A stretch of 64,000 nt of DNA from Streptomyces sp. NBC_01210 (GTDB taxonomy: Bacteria > Actinomycetota > Actinomycetes > Streptomycetales > Streptomycetaceae), in the NCBI RefSeq assembly GCF_036010325.1, contig NZ_CP108549.1:6200001-6264000 (forward strand), given 5' to 3'. A model generated the notes under the pieces. That model was not told the origin of the DNA. It was given only the letters and a program-made list of their open reading frames with translations, and searched no databases. Of the stretch, positions 56,424 through 64,000 are shown in pieces; the first letter of the stretch is position 1; each line of letters begins with the position of its first letter. The position numbers and the translations under genes are program-made.

Positions 56424-56879
56424 ATGAGGTTCTTGACCGACGACGGTCGATTCGGCCTCCTTGTCGCCCCGTTGAAGGGGCGCGGCATGTTCCGGTTCCA
56501 GCTCGTCATCGACGGTCGGTTGATCGGTGACACCGACCCATGCATTCTGGGTACGGCTATGGCTAGGCTGGGAAACCTTACGCATCTGGATGACGATAGG
56601 CTCGACTTCCTTTTCTCAGACATGGATGTTGTACTGTCTGCGTTGCTCACCGAAGAAGAGCTCCACGACCGCACGACTTTGTCCATCGCTGAGTCGCTGG
56701 ACGACTGGTTGATCCACGGCTACGTCTACAAAGGGAACGTAGTGATGGTGGCGCGGGGTGACGGGGACGGCTCGTTGACCGGCCCTACGCTAGTCTCCGT
56801 TGTGGCATCCGCCGAGTACGAGCCGATCATCGAGGCGGCTCGCAGTTATTGGTCGAGGGCCAGCAATCTTTCCATATAG
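56424..56879 (+). CDS. Immunity-protein candidate for the RHS toxin (Imm42-like)
   Basis: 151 residues, small acidic cytosolic protein starting 2 nt after the toxin stop, the classic immunity position. The beginning F-G-L-L-V-A-P-L... F-R-F-Q-L-V-I-D-G-R-L-I-G-D resembles my memory of the Imm42 family, but this is tentative. The very tight spacing supports co-translation with the toxin. Confidence 0.7.
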   Translation: MRFLTDDGRFGLLVAPLKGRGMFRFQLVIDGRLIGDTDPCILGTAMARLGNLTHLDDDRLDFLFSDMDVVLSALLTEEELHDRTTLSIAESLDDWLIHGYVYKGNVVMVARGDGDGSLTGPTLVSVVASAEYEPIIEAARSYWSRASNLSI

Positions 56880-56939
56880 AAGTAGATCTCGCAGTGCTGC
56901 CGCGTCCGAGTTCACCTCGGCTATCAGGCCTGCGGGCTT

Positions 56940-57066
56940 GAAATTTCTCGAGAAGAGGGAGGAATTTCTTCTAGGGAAGGCCAGCTCCTATGTACTCGCC
57001 GGTGACGCGCAGGTCCTCGTTCACAACAATTGTGATCCTTGTTTCGAGGTCGGCTCGAATCGGTAG
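56940..57066 (+). pseudogene. Displaced Hint-toxin tail remnant (cassette 2)
   Basis: The frame ending at 57066 contains S-S-Y-V-L-A-G-D-A-Q-V-L-V-H-N-N-C-D-P, matching the end of the RHS protein's Hint domain (Y-V-L-A-G-T-T-P-I-L-V-H-N), then about ten residues before a stop. It has no start and no toxin body: an old toxin tail cut down by turnover. A hairpin follows at 57131-57167. Confidence 0.75.
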
Positions 57067-57130
57067 GCTCTGACCCTCTCTGGTGAGAGTGTCCAGCCAG
57101 CGTCACCGGGCGTGAATCTACGTGGCAAAC

Positions 57131-57167
57131 CTGAAGCCCCATCAGGCGATGCCTGGTGGGGCTTCAG
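57131..57167 (+). terminator. Terminator downstream of cassette 2
   Basis: Arms of 17 nt (16 Watson-Crick pairs) with a 3-nt loop. A truncated copy of its left arm sequence appears at about 60873, after the last immunity candidate. Confidence 0.8.
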
Positions 57168-57173
57168 CGTGGT

Positions 57174-57197
57174 CTGACGGCAGTAGTTGACGGCAAC
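57174..57197. repeat. Direct repeat, left copy, flanking the XRE block
   Basis: CTGACGGCAGTAG-T/-TGACGGCAAC-type sequence, recurring at 59981-60003. The minus-strand sense sits directly after the stop of an integrase remnant. Inference: an old attachment site. Confidence 0.6.
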
Positions 57198-57198
57198 G

Positions 57199-57342
57199 TC
57201 AGCGGACGGGCGCTGCGCAAGGCGGCAGGTCGTCGCTGTCGTCGGGCTGGCCGCCGTCCTCCGCGAGGCTGCGCAGGGCGTGGCCGAGGAGGCCGATGGC
57301 ATCGCGCTGGAGGCGCAGTCGTATGTGGACGTAGACGGTGGC
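57199..57342 (-). pseudogene. C-terminal remnant of a tyrosine integrase
   Basis: About 47 residues on the minus strand (H-A-T-V-Y-V-H-I-R-L-R-L-Q-R-D-A-I-G-L-L-G) ending P-V-R-stop. The pattern resembles the tail of actinobacterial tyrosine integrases, whose final Tyr lies in such a Y-x-H segment; stops lie upstream. The 57343-57897 interval holds GC-rich non-coding sequence with nothing else I recognise. Confidence 0.55.
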
Positions 57343-57897
57343 GTGACGCCGATGTGGGCGTTCCGGCGGATGAGCTGTTCAGAGTTTCTTTACTTGATCA
57401 AGGCGGCCCGCTGGCGCGGCCCGCGCGCGCTCCGGCCCCTCGGGGCCGCCGCCCGCTCTGTCTCCGCCCCGCGGGCGACGGCCCCGCCGGTCCGGGCGCG
57501 CAACAGCCAGCAGAGCGAACCACCCGGGGCTCTGCCCCAGACCCCGGCCTTCTCTCCGAGGGGCAGGGGGCCGAGCACAGATGCGGCTCCGTTGTGGTGA
57601 GTGATCACGGGGCGCGGGAGGGGGCCCTCGTCGCCCGGTCGCCGGAGGCGTACCAGGAACCCCCGGGGGCCGCCAAGGCCAAGCGCTCGCGTCACGGTGT
57701 GAGCCTTGGCGGCCCCGGGGAACGCTGGTACGGCGAAGCTGCCCGACCGACGAGGGACCCCCCTCCCGCTCAGGCCCGGATGCTGCCGGAGTCCGGCCCG
57801 TGACGTGGTGGGGCACCCCCTGCGGGTGGGTGTCTGCGGGATTGCCCCCGGTTGATGCGCCGGCCGGGCGTACCGTGGAGTGGGAGGTGGTGAGTTG

Positions 57898-59145
57898 ATG
57901 GTTTCGGAGCTGGCCGAGAACGTCCGTAAGTACCGGCGTCGCGCGGGGATGAGCCAGGAGGAACTGGCCCACGCCGCAGGGGTATCACCGGGCACGGTAC
58001 GCAAGGCGGAGCAGGGTGGAACGGTCCGTATGGAGACCCTGCACACGCTCGCCCGTGCGCTGGGGGTGACCACCGCCTCGTTGATGGCGTCCGATGCCCC
58101 CGAGCCCGTCGGGCGGGGTGAGGAGCCGAATCGGGTCAACCTGATCCAGCTCCGTGTTGCTCTCACCCCGGCTGTTGGGCTCGTGGACCCGGATGCCGAT
58201 GTCGTCGGCGAGGAGCCGAATCTGCGCATCTTACGGTGGACCCTGCAAGACGTGCGGGTGCTGTACTTCTCCGACAGCTACGCGAGCGTCGCGGCCCAAC
58301 TGCCCGGTCTGCTGCGCGATGCCGCACAGGCCGTCGCCTACTACGACAGCGGGGACGAGCACCGTCAGGCCCTGCTGGCCCGCGCCGAGGCGCTGCGCCT
58401 GGCCGGCACCTACCTCACCCAGGTGCGGCAGTACGACATCGCGTACGCCGCTGTGCGCGGCGCCATCATGGATGCCCGTCAGGCCGGAGACATGCTTGCG
58501 GCGGGCTCAGGTGTCGGCTGCATGTGCTGGCTGCTGGTGAGGCAGGGAAGGTTGGACGAGGCGGAACAGGTCGCCGCCCAGAGCATGGACGCAGTGGAGC
58601 CGAAGATCACCGGGGCCGAGCCGGACCACTACGCGGTGTGGGGTGGCCTGGCGATGGAGGCCGCGGCCGCAGCCGCGAGGAACAACCGTCCCGACGAGGC
58701 AAAGGGGTATCGTCAGGCCGCCCGGGTCGCGGCAACCGCGGTCGGGACGGCGCATCGCAACGTCTCCCGGCACTGGTCTGTCTTCGGGCCAGTCACCGTC
58801 GCCGTCAAGGCACTCGAAGACTCCCTGGTCATCGGCGACGCCCGCGCGGTGGTGCGCAAGGCGGGCGAGCAGGAGGAGCTGTCGCCCAAGGCGTGGAAGC
58901 GCCTGGGCAGGCCCAGCACCAACGACGGAAACCGCTTCACCCTCGATGTGGCGCGCGCCCATACCCGGACCGGCGACCTGTCCGCCGCCATGGACGAGTT
59001 GACCCGTGCCAGGGAAGCCGCCCCGCAGTGGCTGCGGCACCAGAACGGGGCCGCAGAGACCATGCAGGAGATCCTGGGTAAGCGCAAGCGCACCCTCACG
59101 ACGGAGATGCGCGAAATGGCCGACTACCTGGGCGTTGTCGGGTAG
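57898..59145 (+). CDS. XRE-TPR transcriptional regulator
   Basis: 415 residues from ATG 57898 (GGGAGGTGG upstream). An N-terminal HTH (M-S-Q-E-E-L-A-H-A-A-G-V-S-P-G-T-V-R-K-A-E, about 19-39) is followed by a helical TPR-like array. It precedes two small ORFs, a triad common in Streptomyces near mobile elements. It might regulate cassette genes. The 57880 alternative adds six residues. Confidence 0.8.
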   Translation: MVSELAENVRKYRRRAGMSQEELAHAAGVSPGTVRKAEQGGTVRMETLHTLARALGVTTASLMASDAPEPVGRGEEPNRVNLIQLRVALTPAVGLVDPDADVVGEEPNLRILRWTLQDVRVLYFSDSYASVAAQLPGLLRDAAQAVAYYDSGDEHRQALLARAEALRLAGTYLTQVRQYDIAYAAVRGAIMDARQAGDMLAAGSGVGCMCWLLVRQGRLDEAEQVAAQSMDAVEPKITGAEPDHYAVWGGLAMEAAAAAARNNRPDEAKGYRQAARVAATAVGTAHRNVSRHWSVFGPVTVAVKALEDSLVIGDARAVVRKAGEQEELSPKAWKRLGRPSTNDGNRFTLDVARAHTRTGDLSAAMDELTRAREAAPQWLRHQNGAAETMQEILGKRKRTLTTEMREMADYLGVVG

Positions 59146-59270
59146 CCGCCACGCAGCGTGGCAGTTCGTGAACCAAGAGTCGCGAACTGCCGTGGCTCTC
59201 ACCTGGGGTGACAGCCAGTCAGTACCTACGGTGTGTGTCCACCATCAGTGACCCAGGCCGGGGGTACCCA

Positions 59271-59645
59271 GTGAGCCAGCCCAGGAGCGATGCCGACCGC
59301 ATGCGTCGCAGAGACCTGTACGACGCCGCGTCGGGTGGGGGAGGTCCCCGCTTACTACCGTGGACCAGCCCGGAGGGGAAACCCTGCTACCTGAGCACCG
59401 ACGGCCGGGGCTACCTCTCTACCCTCGCCGACAGCATCGAGACAGTGCAGCTGGGCATGGGCCAGGAGCTGCTGGAGTACGCCCGAGAAGCCACGGCTCC
59501 CGGAGCGCCAACTTTGTCGGCCACCGAATACCGTTGGCTGGCCTGCCGATTGACCGAGGCCCTGGCGGACGCGCTCCGAGTAGCCGACTCGCGCGGGCAG
59601 CGCCTCCCGGACCCGGAGGAGGAAGAGGCGGACGAGGGTGCCTGA
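59271..59645 (+). CDS. Small hypothetical protein of the XRE triad
   Basis: 124 residues from GTG 59271, acidic tail (E-E-E-E-A-D-E-G-A). No domain recognised. It overlaps the next ORF by 8 nt. Confidence 0.6.
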   Translation: MSQPRSDADRMRRRDLYDAASGGGGPRLLPWTSPEGKPCYLSTDGRGYLSTLADSIETVQLGMGQELLEYAREATAPGAPTLSATEYRWLACRLTEALADALRVADSRGQRLPDPEEEEADEGA

Positions 59646-59925
59646 CTCTGCGGACACCGACGCACCGGTCCGCGACTCCGCACGGGGGCGCTACCGCTTC
59701 CGCGAGTACCACGTGACCACCGTCCCTGACCCCCTGGCTCTGCCAGCCTTCACGGCGGTCTGCGTCACCGGCGAGGAATGCAACTGCGGTGCCACATCCG
59801 GCACCCTGCACACCCCGGACGAGCTGACGCGCTGGATCGCCGAACACTGCGCCCAGACCGGCCACCAGCACTACGAGCAGACCGTACGAGCCATACTCCG
59901 CGCCGAGCCCCGCGCGTGGCGGTAA
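59638..59925 (+). CDS. Small Cys-rich hypothetical protein (DUF7848-like)
   Basis: 95 residues from GTG 59638. C-V-T-G-E-E-C-N-C-G-A and H-C-A-Q-T-G-H may bind metal, as in DUF7848-type proteins next to Streptomyces XRE regulators; the family name is from memory. Coupled to the preceding ORF. Confidence 0.6.
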   Translation: MPDSADTDAPVRDSARGRYRFREYHVTTVPDPLALPAFTAVCVTGEECNCGATSGTLHTPDELTRWIAEHCAQTGHQHYEQTVRAILRAEPRAWR

Positions 59926-59980
59926 AGTCCCCCTGCACCGACACCGTGCCAGCGGCAGCACCACCGTGCGCCCCGCGCTC

Positions 59981-60003
59981 CTGACGGCAGTAGCGACGGC
60001 AAC
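59981..60003. repeat. Direct repeat, right copy, flanking the XRE block
   Basis: CTGACGGCAGTAG-CGACGGCAAC, matching 57174-57197 with one indel. The 2.8 kb between the copies holds the XRE triad. Confidence 0.6.
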
Positions 60004-60074
60004 ACCCACGGACACCAGCGGAACCCGAAACCGCCGCTGGTCTGCGAATACGCAGATAGAGAGGGGGCGCGCAG

Positions 60075-60455
60075 CACACGTAATATGTGCTGGCGGGTGA
60101 AACTCCCGTACTCGTTCACAACACCGACTGTGGTCCTGAGTTTTCCATCGATGAGGGGCAGTTCGGAAAGAAGTGGGGCAAGCATGCACAGGACTATGGC
60201 CTGAACCCGGGCGATGCCTCTGCCCGTCAGGGATTCCGTGACAAAATCGCAGGGGTTCGCGGGTCGCATGACGAAGTGCGTCAAGGCCCATGGAATCCGA
60301 AGAATGGCGGCGGGAACGACTATTTCTTCTACCGTAGAGGGAACGATCTTCTAGTAACGAAGGGTGATGGCCAGTTCGTCACCATGTTCCCTATGAGTAA
60401 GCCAAACGGCTGGTTCCAGCAAGCTACTCCCTACTCATGCGGGTGTAAGAAATGA
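60075..60455 (+). pseudogene. Displaced toxin cassette 3 (Hint end plus toxin domain)
   Basis: An in-frame TAA at 60081 interrupts H-T-stop-Y, then V-L-A-G-E-T-P-V-L-V-H-N-T-D-C starts a full-length 120-residue toxin tail to 60455 (F-G-K-K-W-G-K-H-A-Q-D-Y-G-L, G-P-W-N-P-K-N-G-G-G-N-D-Y-F-F-Y). The toxin domain itself is intact, but the RHS body is missing, so it can only be expressed from GTG 60087 or after recombination with the upstream RHS gene. Fold not recognised. Confidence 0.8.
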
Positions 60456-60862
60456 CAGAGCGAAACGCGGCTAGCCTGCGAGCCGGGCAGCGGGTGCAAG
60501 CTGCGCTTGACGTCAAGTATCTAGAGGATGACGTCGAGGGTGCCGCATCCGCCGAGGCCGTGGAATTCCTGTTGGAGGCGGGCCCTTCCATCCTTTTGTC
60601 TTGCGGCACGGACTGGACTTTGAAGGTCTCGGAAGGCCGATGGCCGGTATTGCCCGCATGGTGCTGGCCCGTCGAGTCGTGGGCTTTCGAGGAGGTAGAT
60701 CAGATCGGAAGCCCTGGATTCGACAGAATCATCTCGACTTCGGATATTCGTAATTCCGTAGGTGAGGTGTGTGGCATCCTTCTAGAGTTCCCTGAGGCGT
60801 GGGTAACCGTTAGATCAGGTGAAGCGCTGACGTGGAGTATCTCCCGCAAGGATGGCCGATAA
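60452..60862 (+). CDS. Immunity-protein candidate for toxin cassette 3
   Basis: 136 residues from ATG 60452, overlapping the cassette stop by 4 nt. Small acidic protein with several Trp (V-L-P-A-W-C-W-P-V-E-S-W). Unrelated by eye to the first immunity protein, as expected for a different toxin. Family not recognised. Confidence 0.65.
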   Translation: MTERNAASLRAGQRVQAALDVKYLEDDVEGAASAEAVEFLLEAGPSILLSCGTDWTLKVSEGRWPVLPAWCWPVESWAFEEVDQIGSPGFDRIISTSDIRNSVGEVCGILLEFPEAWVTVRSGEALTWSISRKDGR

Positions 60863-60898
60863 CGCCAGGAAAAGTGAAGCCCCGTCAAGGGCGGCGGT

Positions 60899-61066
60899 TT
60901 CTAGGGATCGTCGCAACATGTGATCGGTTGTGTTAGGCGGCGAGTAGTCTATGCAGGCGCTCGGCTGGGGTTTCCCAGTCGAGCGTTTTGCGTGGGCGGC
61001 CGTTGAGTTCGGCGGCGGCCAGTTGCTCGCGGGTATGGACGGACAGGTCGGTTCCCTTGGGGAAGC
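60899..61066 (-). pseudogene. IS30-family transposase C-terminal fragment
   Basis: Minus strand reads [10 protein letters not shown]... [23 protein letters not shown] (stop at 60933), a typical IS30 transposase end, with a terminal-repeat-like G-A-T-C-G-T-C-G-C-A-A-C near 60906-60917. Its cut edge abuts the integrase pseudogene. Confidence 0.75.
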
Positions 61067-61625
61067 GGGCTTGCGCATAGGTGAGTTGCTCGGCCTCAAG
61101 GTCTCGGACGTCGACTTCAAGCGCGGCACCATCCGCGTCGAGCGCAAGCGCCTGCAGTCCGGCCTGATCGGCCTGCCGAAGACCGGAAAGTCCCGGCGCA
61201 CGGTCCCCGTCGGCGAGGTCGTCACCGACGCGCTCCTCGCGCTCCTCGAGCATCTCGCCGCACGGCCCTCGAAGGAGTGGCTGTTCACCATGGAGGAGGG
61301 CGAACCGCTCAACTACCGCCGCTGGAAGACCGAATGGAACTGCGCCCGCCGCGAACTCCAAACGGCGGAGAGCAAGAACGCCGAGCGCGAGGGCCGCAAG
61401 CCCGTCGAGCTGCCGCACATGGGTGACCCACGACCTGCGGCACTTCTCCGCCTCCGCGCTCATCGCGGGCGGGGCAAGTGTCAAGCAGGTTCAGCTGGTC
61501 CTCGGCCACGCGTCCGCGGTCATCACCCTGCGGATCTATCCCCACTTGTGCCCGGGGGGAAGAAGACCGCACCCGGCCCGTCATGGACGCCGTGCTCGGC
61601 GGCCTGCGGACCGGGTGCGGAAAGG
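61067..61625 (+). pseudogene. Tyrosine recombinase (integrase) remnant, frameshifted
   Basis: Begins at [15 protein letters not shown] (catalytic Arg region), then V-R-I-F-like core, H-x-x-R as H-D-L-R-H in a second frame, and L-R-I-Y (Tyr) before the E-D-R-T-R-P-V-M-D-A-V-L-G-G tail in a third frame. Two frameshifts (about 61430 and 61555) and a missing N-terminus show decay; the IS30 fragment sits where the N-terminal part should be. Confidence 0.8.
61562..61621 (+). repeat. Right boundary repeat of the accessory island
   Basis: Second 60-bp copy (2 mismatches to 45779-45838), at the 3' end of the integrase remnant, just before the sodN terminator. Confidence 0.85.
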
Positions 61626-61635
61626 TGGGCGATGC

Positions 61636-61655
61636 GACCCGCGAAGGCGCGGGTC
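61636..61655 (-). terminator. sodN terminator hairpin
   Basis: GACCCGCG (61636-61643) / CGCGGGTC (61648-61655), loop AAGG, 17 nt beyond the sodN stop. Confidence 0.75.
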
Positions 61656-61672
61656 AGGCCGCCCAGCCAAGA

Positions 61673-62068
61673 TCAAGCCTTCTTGGTCTCCCAGAAGATC
61701 TTGTCGATCTGGGCGATGTAGTCCAGCGCCTTCTGGCCCGTCGCCGGGTCCGTCGAGGCCTTCGCGGTCGACAGCGCCTTCAGGGCGTCGTTGACCAGCT
61801 GGTGCAGCTCCGGGTACTTCTCGAAGTGCGGGGGCTTGAAGTAGTCGCTCCACAGCACCGAGACGTGGTGCTTGGCGAGCTCCGCGCGCTGCTCCTTGAT
61901 GACCGTGGCGCGGGCCCGGAAGTGCGGGTCCTCGTTGGCCTGGTACTTCTCCTGGACGGCCTTGACCGACTCGGCCTCGATGCGGGCCTGGGCCGGGTCG
62001 TATACACCGCAGGGGAGATCGCAGTGGGCGCTGACCTTCACCTTGGGGGCAAACAGGCGGGAGAGCAT
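61673..62068 (-). CDS. sodN: Nickel superoxide dismutase
   Basis: 131 residues with a 14-residue propeptide (ends ...K-V-S-A) before mature H-C-D-L-P-C-G-V-Y-D, the Ni-hook: His1, Cys2 and Cys6 of the mature 117-residue enzyme. It dismutates superoxide in the cytoplasm; Ni status controls it with sodF (Nur system, elsewhere). In S. coelicolor the 3' UTR of sodN yields a small RNA against sodF; here the 3' UTR is shortened by the island boundary, though the terminator is kept. Divergent from sodX. Confidence 0.95.
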   Translation of the reverse strand: MLSRLFAPKVKVSAHCDLPCGVYDPAQARIEAESVKAVQEKYQANEDPHFRARATVIKEQRAELAKHHVSVLWSDYFKPPHFEKYPELHQLVNDALKALSTAKASTDPATGQKALDYIAQIDKIFWETKKA

Positions 62069-62218
62069 TGAGCTGTCCTTCCTCGTGATCGTCTTCTCAG
62101 GTGGGACATTACTCCGTGAGAGACGCGTTTTCGCGGGTGCCCCCTAGGGCTTAGGACAAAAGTCCAGGGTCAGTATGGGACCGGTGGCCGAACATACCGT
62201 GGGACTCGGAGGTGGCGG

Positions 62219-62638
62219 ATGACTGAGCAGGGGCGGGAGCCGAGAGCGCCATTCGGGGTCGCCGAAGTGACGGGTCCTTCCATGTACCCGACGTTGAAGC
62301 ACGGCGATCAACTGCTGGTGCACTACGGCGCGGAGGTGAAGGCCGGCGACGTCGCCGTACTGCGCCATCCGCTGCAACAGGATCTGCTCATCGTGAAGCG
62401 GCTCGTCGAGCGGCGCGAGGACGGCTGGTGGGTGCTCGGGGACAACCCGGGGGCGGAGGGGGACAGCCGGCTGTTCGGCACAGTGCCCCACGAGTTGCTG
62501 CTGGGGCGGGTGCGCGGCAGATACCGGCCGCTGGCCGAGGATCAGCGGTCGGTTCGCGGGGTCGTCTCCTGGGCGGCGTCGTCGCTGCGGCTCGTGCTCG
62601 CGGACCGTTCCGTCTCGAGACGTTTGCGGGCGCGGTAG
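62219..62638 (+). CDS. sodX: Ni-SOD maturation protease SodX (S26-like)
   Basis: 139 residues. Signal-peptidase-like catalytic Ser21 in G-P-S-M-Y-P and Lys60 in I-V-K-R; it removes the SodN propeptide. ATG 62219 after CGGAGG. Its 3' 97 nt overlap the convergent CGNR gene. Confidence 0.93.
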   Translation: MTEQGREPRAPFGVAEVTGPSMYPTLKHGDQLLVHYGAEVKAGDVAVLRHPLQQDLLIVKRLVERREDGWWVLGDNPGAEGDSRLFGTVPHELLLGRVRGRYRPLAEDQRSVRGVVSWAASSLRLVLADRSVSRRLRAR

Positions 62639-63171
62639 GCAGCCACGTTGGCGCGGGTCGCGCAGCGGTCCGAGCAGTAGCGGCGTGAGCGGTTGGTCGA
62701 GGTGTCGAGGTAGGCGTTGCGGCACGGTGCTGCCTCGCAGAGGCCGAGCCGGTCGACGCCGTACTCCGTGAGATGGAACGCGAGGCCCATCGCGGCGATC
62801 GCGGCGTACCCCGCCGTCGCATTGGACGGGTGGTCGGCCAGGTGCATGTGCCATTTCGGGCGGCCGTCCTCGTCCCGGAAGTCGTGGCCCGAGATCTGCG
62901 GGTTCACCGGGAACTCCAGCAGCAGTGAGTTGAGCAGGTCGACCGCCTGGGTCTCGTCGCCGGCGTCGGCCGCGGTGAAGACCGCGCGCAGACGGCCCCG
63001 TACGGACCGGAAACGGGTGACATCCGCGTCGGTGGCGCGGCGTGCGGCCTGGGAAGACTCGCCGAAGAGCTCGCGAATGGACTCGACCGAGGTGAGGGAG
63101 TCCTTGTTGCGAGCCGGCTCCTCGGTGTTGACCAGGCGCACGGCATAGTCCGAGTAATAGGCCAGTTCCAC
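62542..63171 (-). CDS. ABATE / CGNR zinc-finger DNA-binding protein
   Basis: 209 residues. The first part has the ABATE stress-domain pattern (D-Y-A-V-R-L-V-N-T-E-E-P). The C-terminus has the C-G-N-R-type finger (C-R-N-A-Y-L-D... C-S-D-R-C-A-T-R-A-N-V-A-A-Y-R), a putative stress regulator. It starts at GTG 63171 and overlaps sodX convergently. Confidence 0.85.
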   Translation of the reverse strand: MELAYYSDYAVRLVNTEEPARNKDSLTSVESIRELFGESSQAARRATDADVTRFRSVRGRLRAVFTAADAGDETQAVDLLNSLLLEFPVNPQISGHDFRDEDGRPKWHMHLADHPSNATAGYAAIAAMGLAFHLTEYGVDRLGLCEAAPCRNAYLDTSTNRSRRYCSDRCATRANVAAYRARKRLETERSASTSRSDDAAQETTPRTDR

Positions 63172-63251
63172 TTGTAGTCCTTACCGCGGCGTTCTAGTGT
63201 CGACGTAACAGCTGATGATGCTTCGAGGGTATTACGGACGGGAGGGTTCCG

Positions 63252-64000
63252 GTGGCGGAGGCGGCGGCAGGGACGGGTACGGGGACCGACTGGCGGGCCT
63301 GGCAGGAGAGCTGGGACCGGCAGCAGGAGTGGTACATGCCCGACCGTGAGGAGCGGTTCCGGGTGATGCTGGACATGGTCGAGGACCTGGTCGGCCACGA
63401 GCCGAGGGTGCTGGATCTCGCTTGCGGTACGGGAAGTATCACGGACCGGCTGCTCAAGCGGTTCCCGAAGGCCACCAGTACGGGGGTGGATCTGGACCCC
63501 GCCCTGTTGACCATCGCGGAGGGGTACTTCGACGGCGACGAGCGCATCACCTTCGTCACCGCCGACCTGAAGGACCCCGAGTGGGTCAGGAAGCTGCCGT
63601 ACGACCAGTACGACGCCGTGCTCACCGCCACCGCCCTGCACTGGCTGCACAACGAGCCCCTCGCCGCGCTGTACGGGCAGATCGCGGGGCTCGTGCGGGA
63701 CGGCGGTGTCTTCATGAACGCCGACCACATGATCGACAGCACCACCCCGCGCATCAACGCCGCCGAGCGGGCCCGTCGGCACGCCCACATGGAGCGGGCC
63801 AAGGCCGCCGGTGCGCTCGACTGGTCCGGCTGGTGGGCCCTGGCCGCCGAGGACCCCGTACTCGCCGGCCCGACCGCCAGGCGTTACGAGATCTACGGCG
63901 AGCACGCCGACGGGGACATGCCGTCCCCGCACTGGCACGCCGAGACGCTGCGTACGGCCGGGTTCGGCGAGGCCCGCGCCGTGTGGGCCTCGCCTTCCGA
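63252..64000 (+). CDS. SAM-dependent methyltransferase, 3' part beyond window
   Basis: Translated from GTG 63252 (GGGAGGG upstream) and running off the end: residues 1-249 are visible. SAM motif I V-L-D-L-A-C-G-T-G-S near residue 54, motif with V-D-L-D-P-A-L-L, and L-T-A-T-A-L-H-W-L. Class I methyltransferase; substrate unknown. Divergent from the CGNR gene. The ORF is incomplete only because the window ends. Confidence 0.85.
   Translation, partial: MAEAAAGTGTGTDWRAWQESWDRQQEWYMPDREERFRVMLDMVEDLVGHEPRVLDLACGTGSITDRLLKRFPKATSTGVDLDPALLTIAEGYFDGDERITFVTADLKDPEWVRKLPYDQYDAVLTATALHWLHNEPLAALYGQIAGLVRDGGVFMNADHMIDSTTPRINAAERARRHAHMERAKAAGALDWSGWWALAAEDPVLAGPTARRYEIYGEHADGDMPSPHWHAETLRTAGFGEARAVWASPS

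Noticed and set aside
57156..57803. Plus-strand ORFs between cassette 2 and the XRE gene
   Set aside because: Arg/Gly low-complexity frames without ribosome sites; the minus-strand integrase tail is the only coding-like trace.

Overview
The window is high-GC actinobacterial chromosome and is almost certainly Streptomyces. Gene content and order match, from memory, the S. coelicolor SCO5214-SCO5257 neighbourhood: sigR-rsrA, two membrane HD-domain proteins, def, nrdAB, dasR-dasABCD, wblE, ushX-sigH, an EshA-type shell protein with a prenyl synthase, and sodN/sodX. Codon use (G/C third positions, frequent GTG/TTG starts) and WhiB, SigH and Ni-SOD proteins fit the genus.

Region 1 (1-16900) is conserved core. 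It holds a SRAP fragment, a small hydrolase, the thiol-stress operon sigR-rsrA with a textbook autoregulatory promoter, two adjacent HD/HD-GYP membrane proteins, a TPR protein, peptide deformylase and a GlxA-type regulator. A TetR/FAD-monooxygenase pair follows. The class I ribonucleotide reductase operon nrdAB sits behind a cobalamin riboswitch with two NrdR-like boxes. A DUF3311-symporter pair closes the region.

Region 2 (17100-32200) carries chitooligosaccharide uptake and signalling. DasR and the dasABC ABC transporter (its ATPase is encoded elsewhere) sit with a cytosolic GH3 beta-hexosaminidase and a SIS-domain sugar-phosphate enzyme, with DasR-type palindromes in front of dasA and, unexpectedly, in front of a PdtaS-like histidine kinase. 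Next come wblE with a CRP-like site, a diacylglycerol-kinase-like lipid kinase, a roughly 220-bp tandem repeat, the ushX-sigH stress switch, a UBP zinc-finger protein and a CPA1 antiporter.

Region 3 (32170-37430) holds a compact 3.7-kb integrative element with a frameshifted large serine recombinase. It has inserted into an ACC-deaminase/D-cysteine-desulfhydrase gene next to an amidase gene. The insertion left an orphan 5' fragment, but the element supplies a new 5' coding segment, coupled to its own XRE regulator, so a full-length enzyme is rebuilt.

Region 4 (37670-45770) encodes a cyclic-nucleotide-domain family 2B encapsulin shell with a polyprenyl diphosphate synthase as candidate cargo, a DHFR-like reductase, a truncated globin, snapalysin with its LysR regulator, and an LtrA membrane protein.

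Region 5 (45779-61621) is a 15.8-kb accessory island bounded by 60-bp direct repeats derived from the 3' end of a tyrosine-integrase gene. It carries divergent genes for an FG-GAP/DNRLRE secreted protein and a 2286-residue secreted RHS-Hint-toxin, followed by an immunity candidate and two displaced toxin-tail cassettes. It also carries an XRE-TPR regulator block, an integrase remnant and an IS30 scar: a polymorphic-toxin locus caught during cassette turnover. Region 6 (61636-64000) returns to core genes: sodN, sodX, a CGNR zinc-finger protein and a methyltransferase cut off by the window end.
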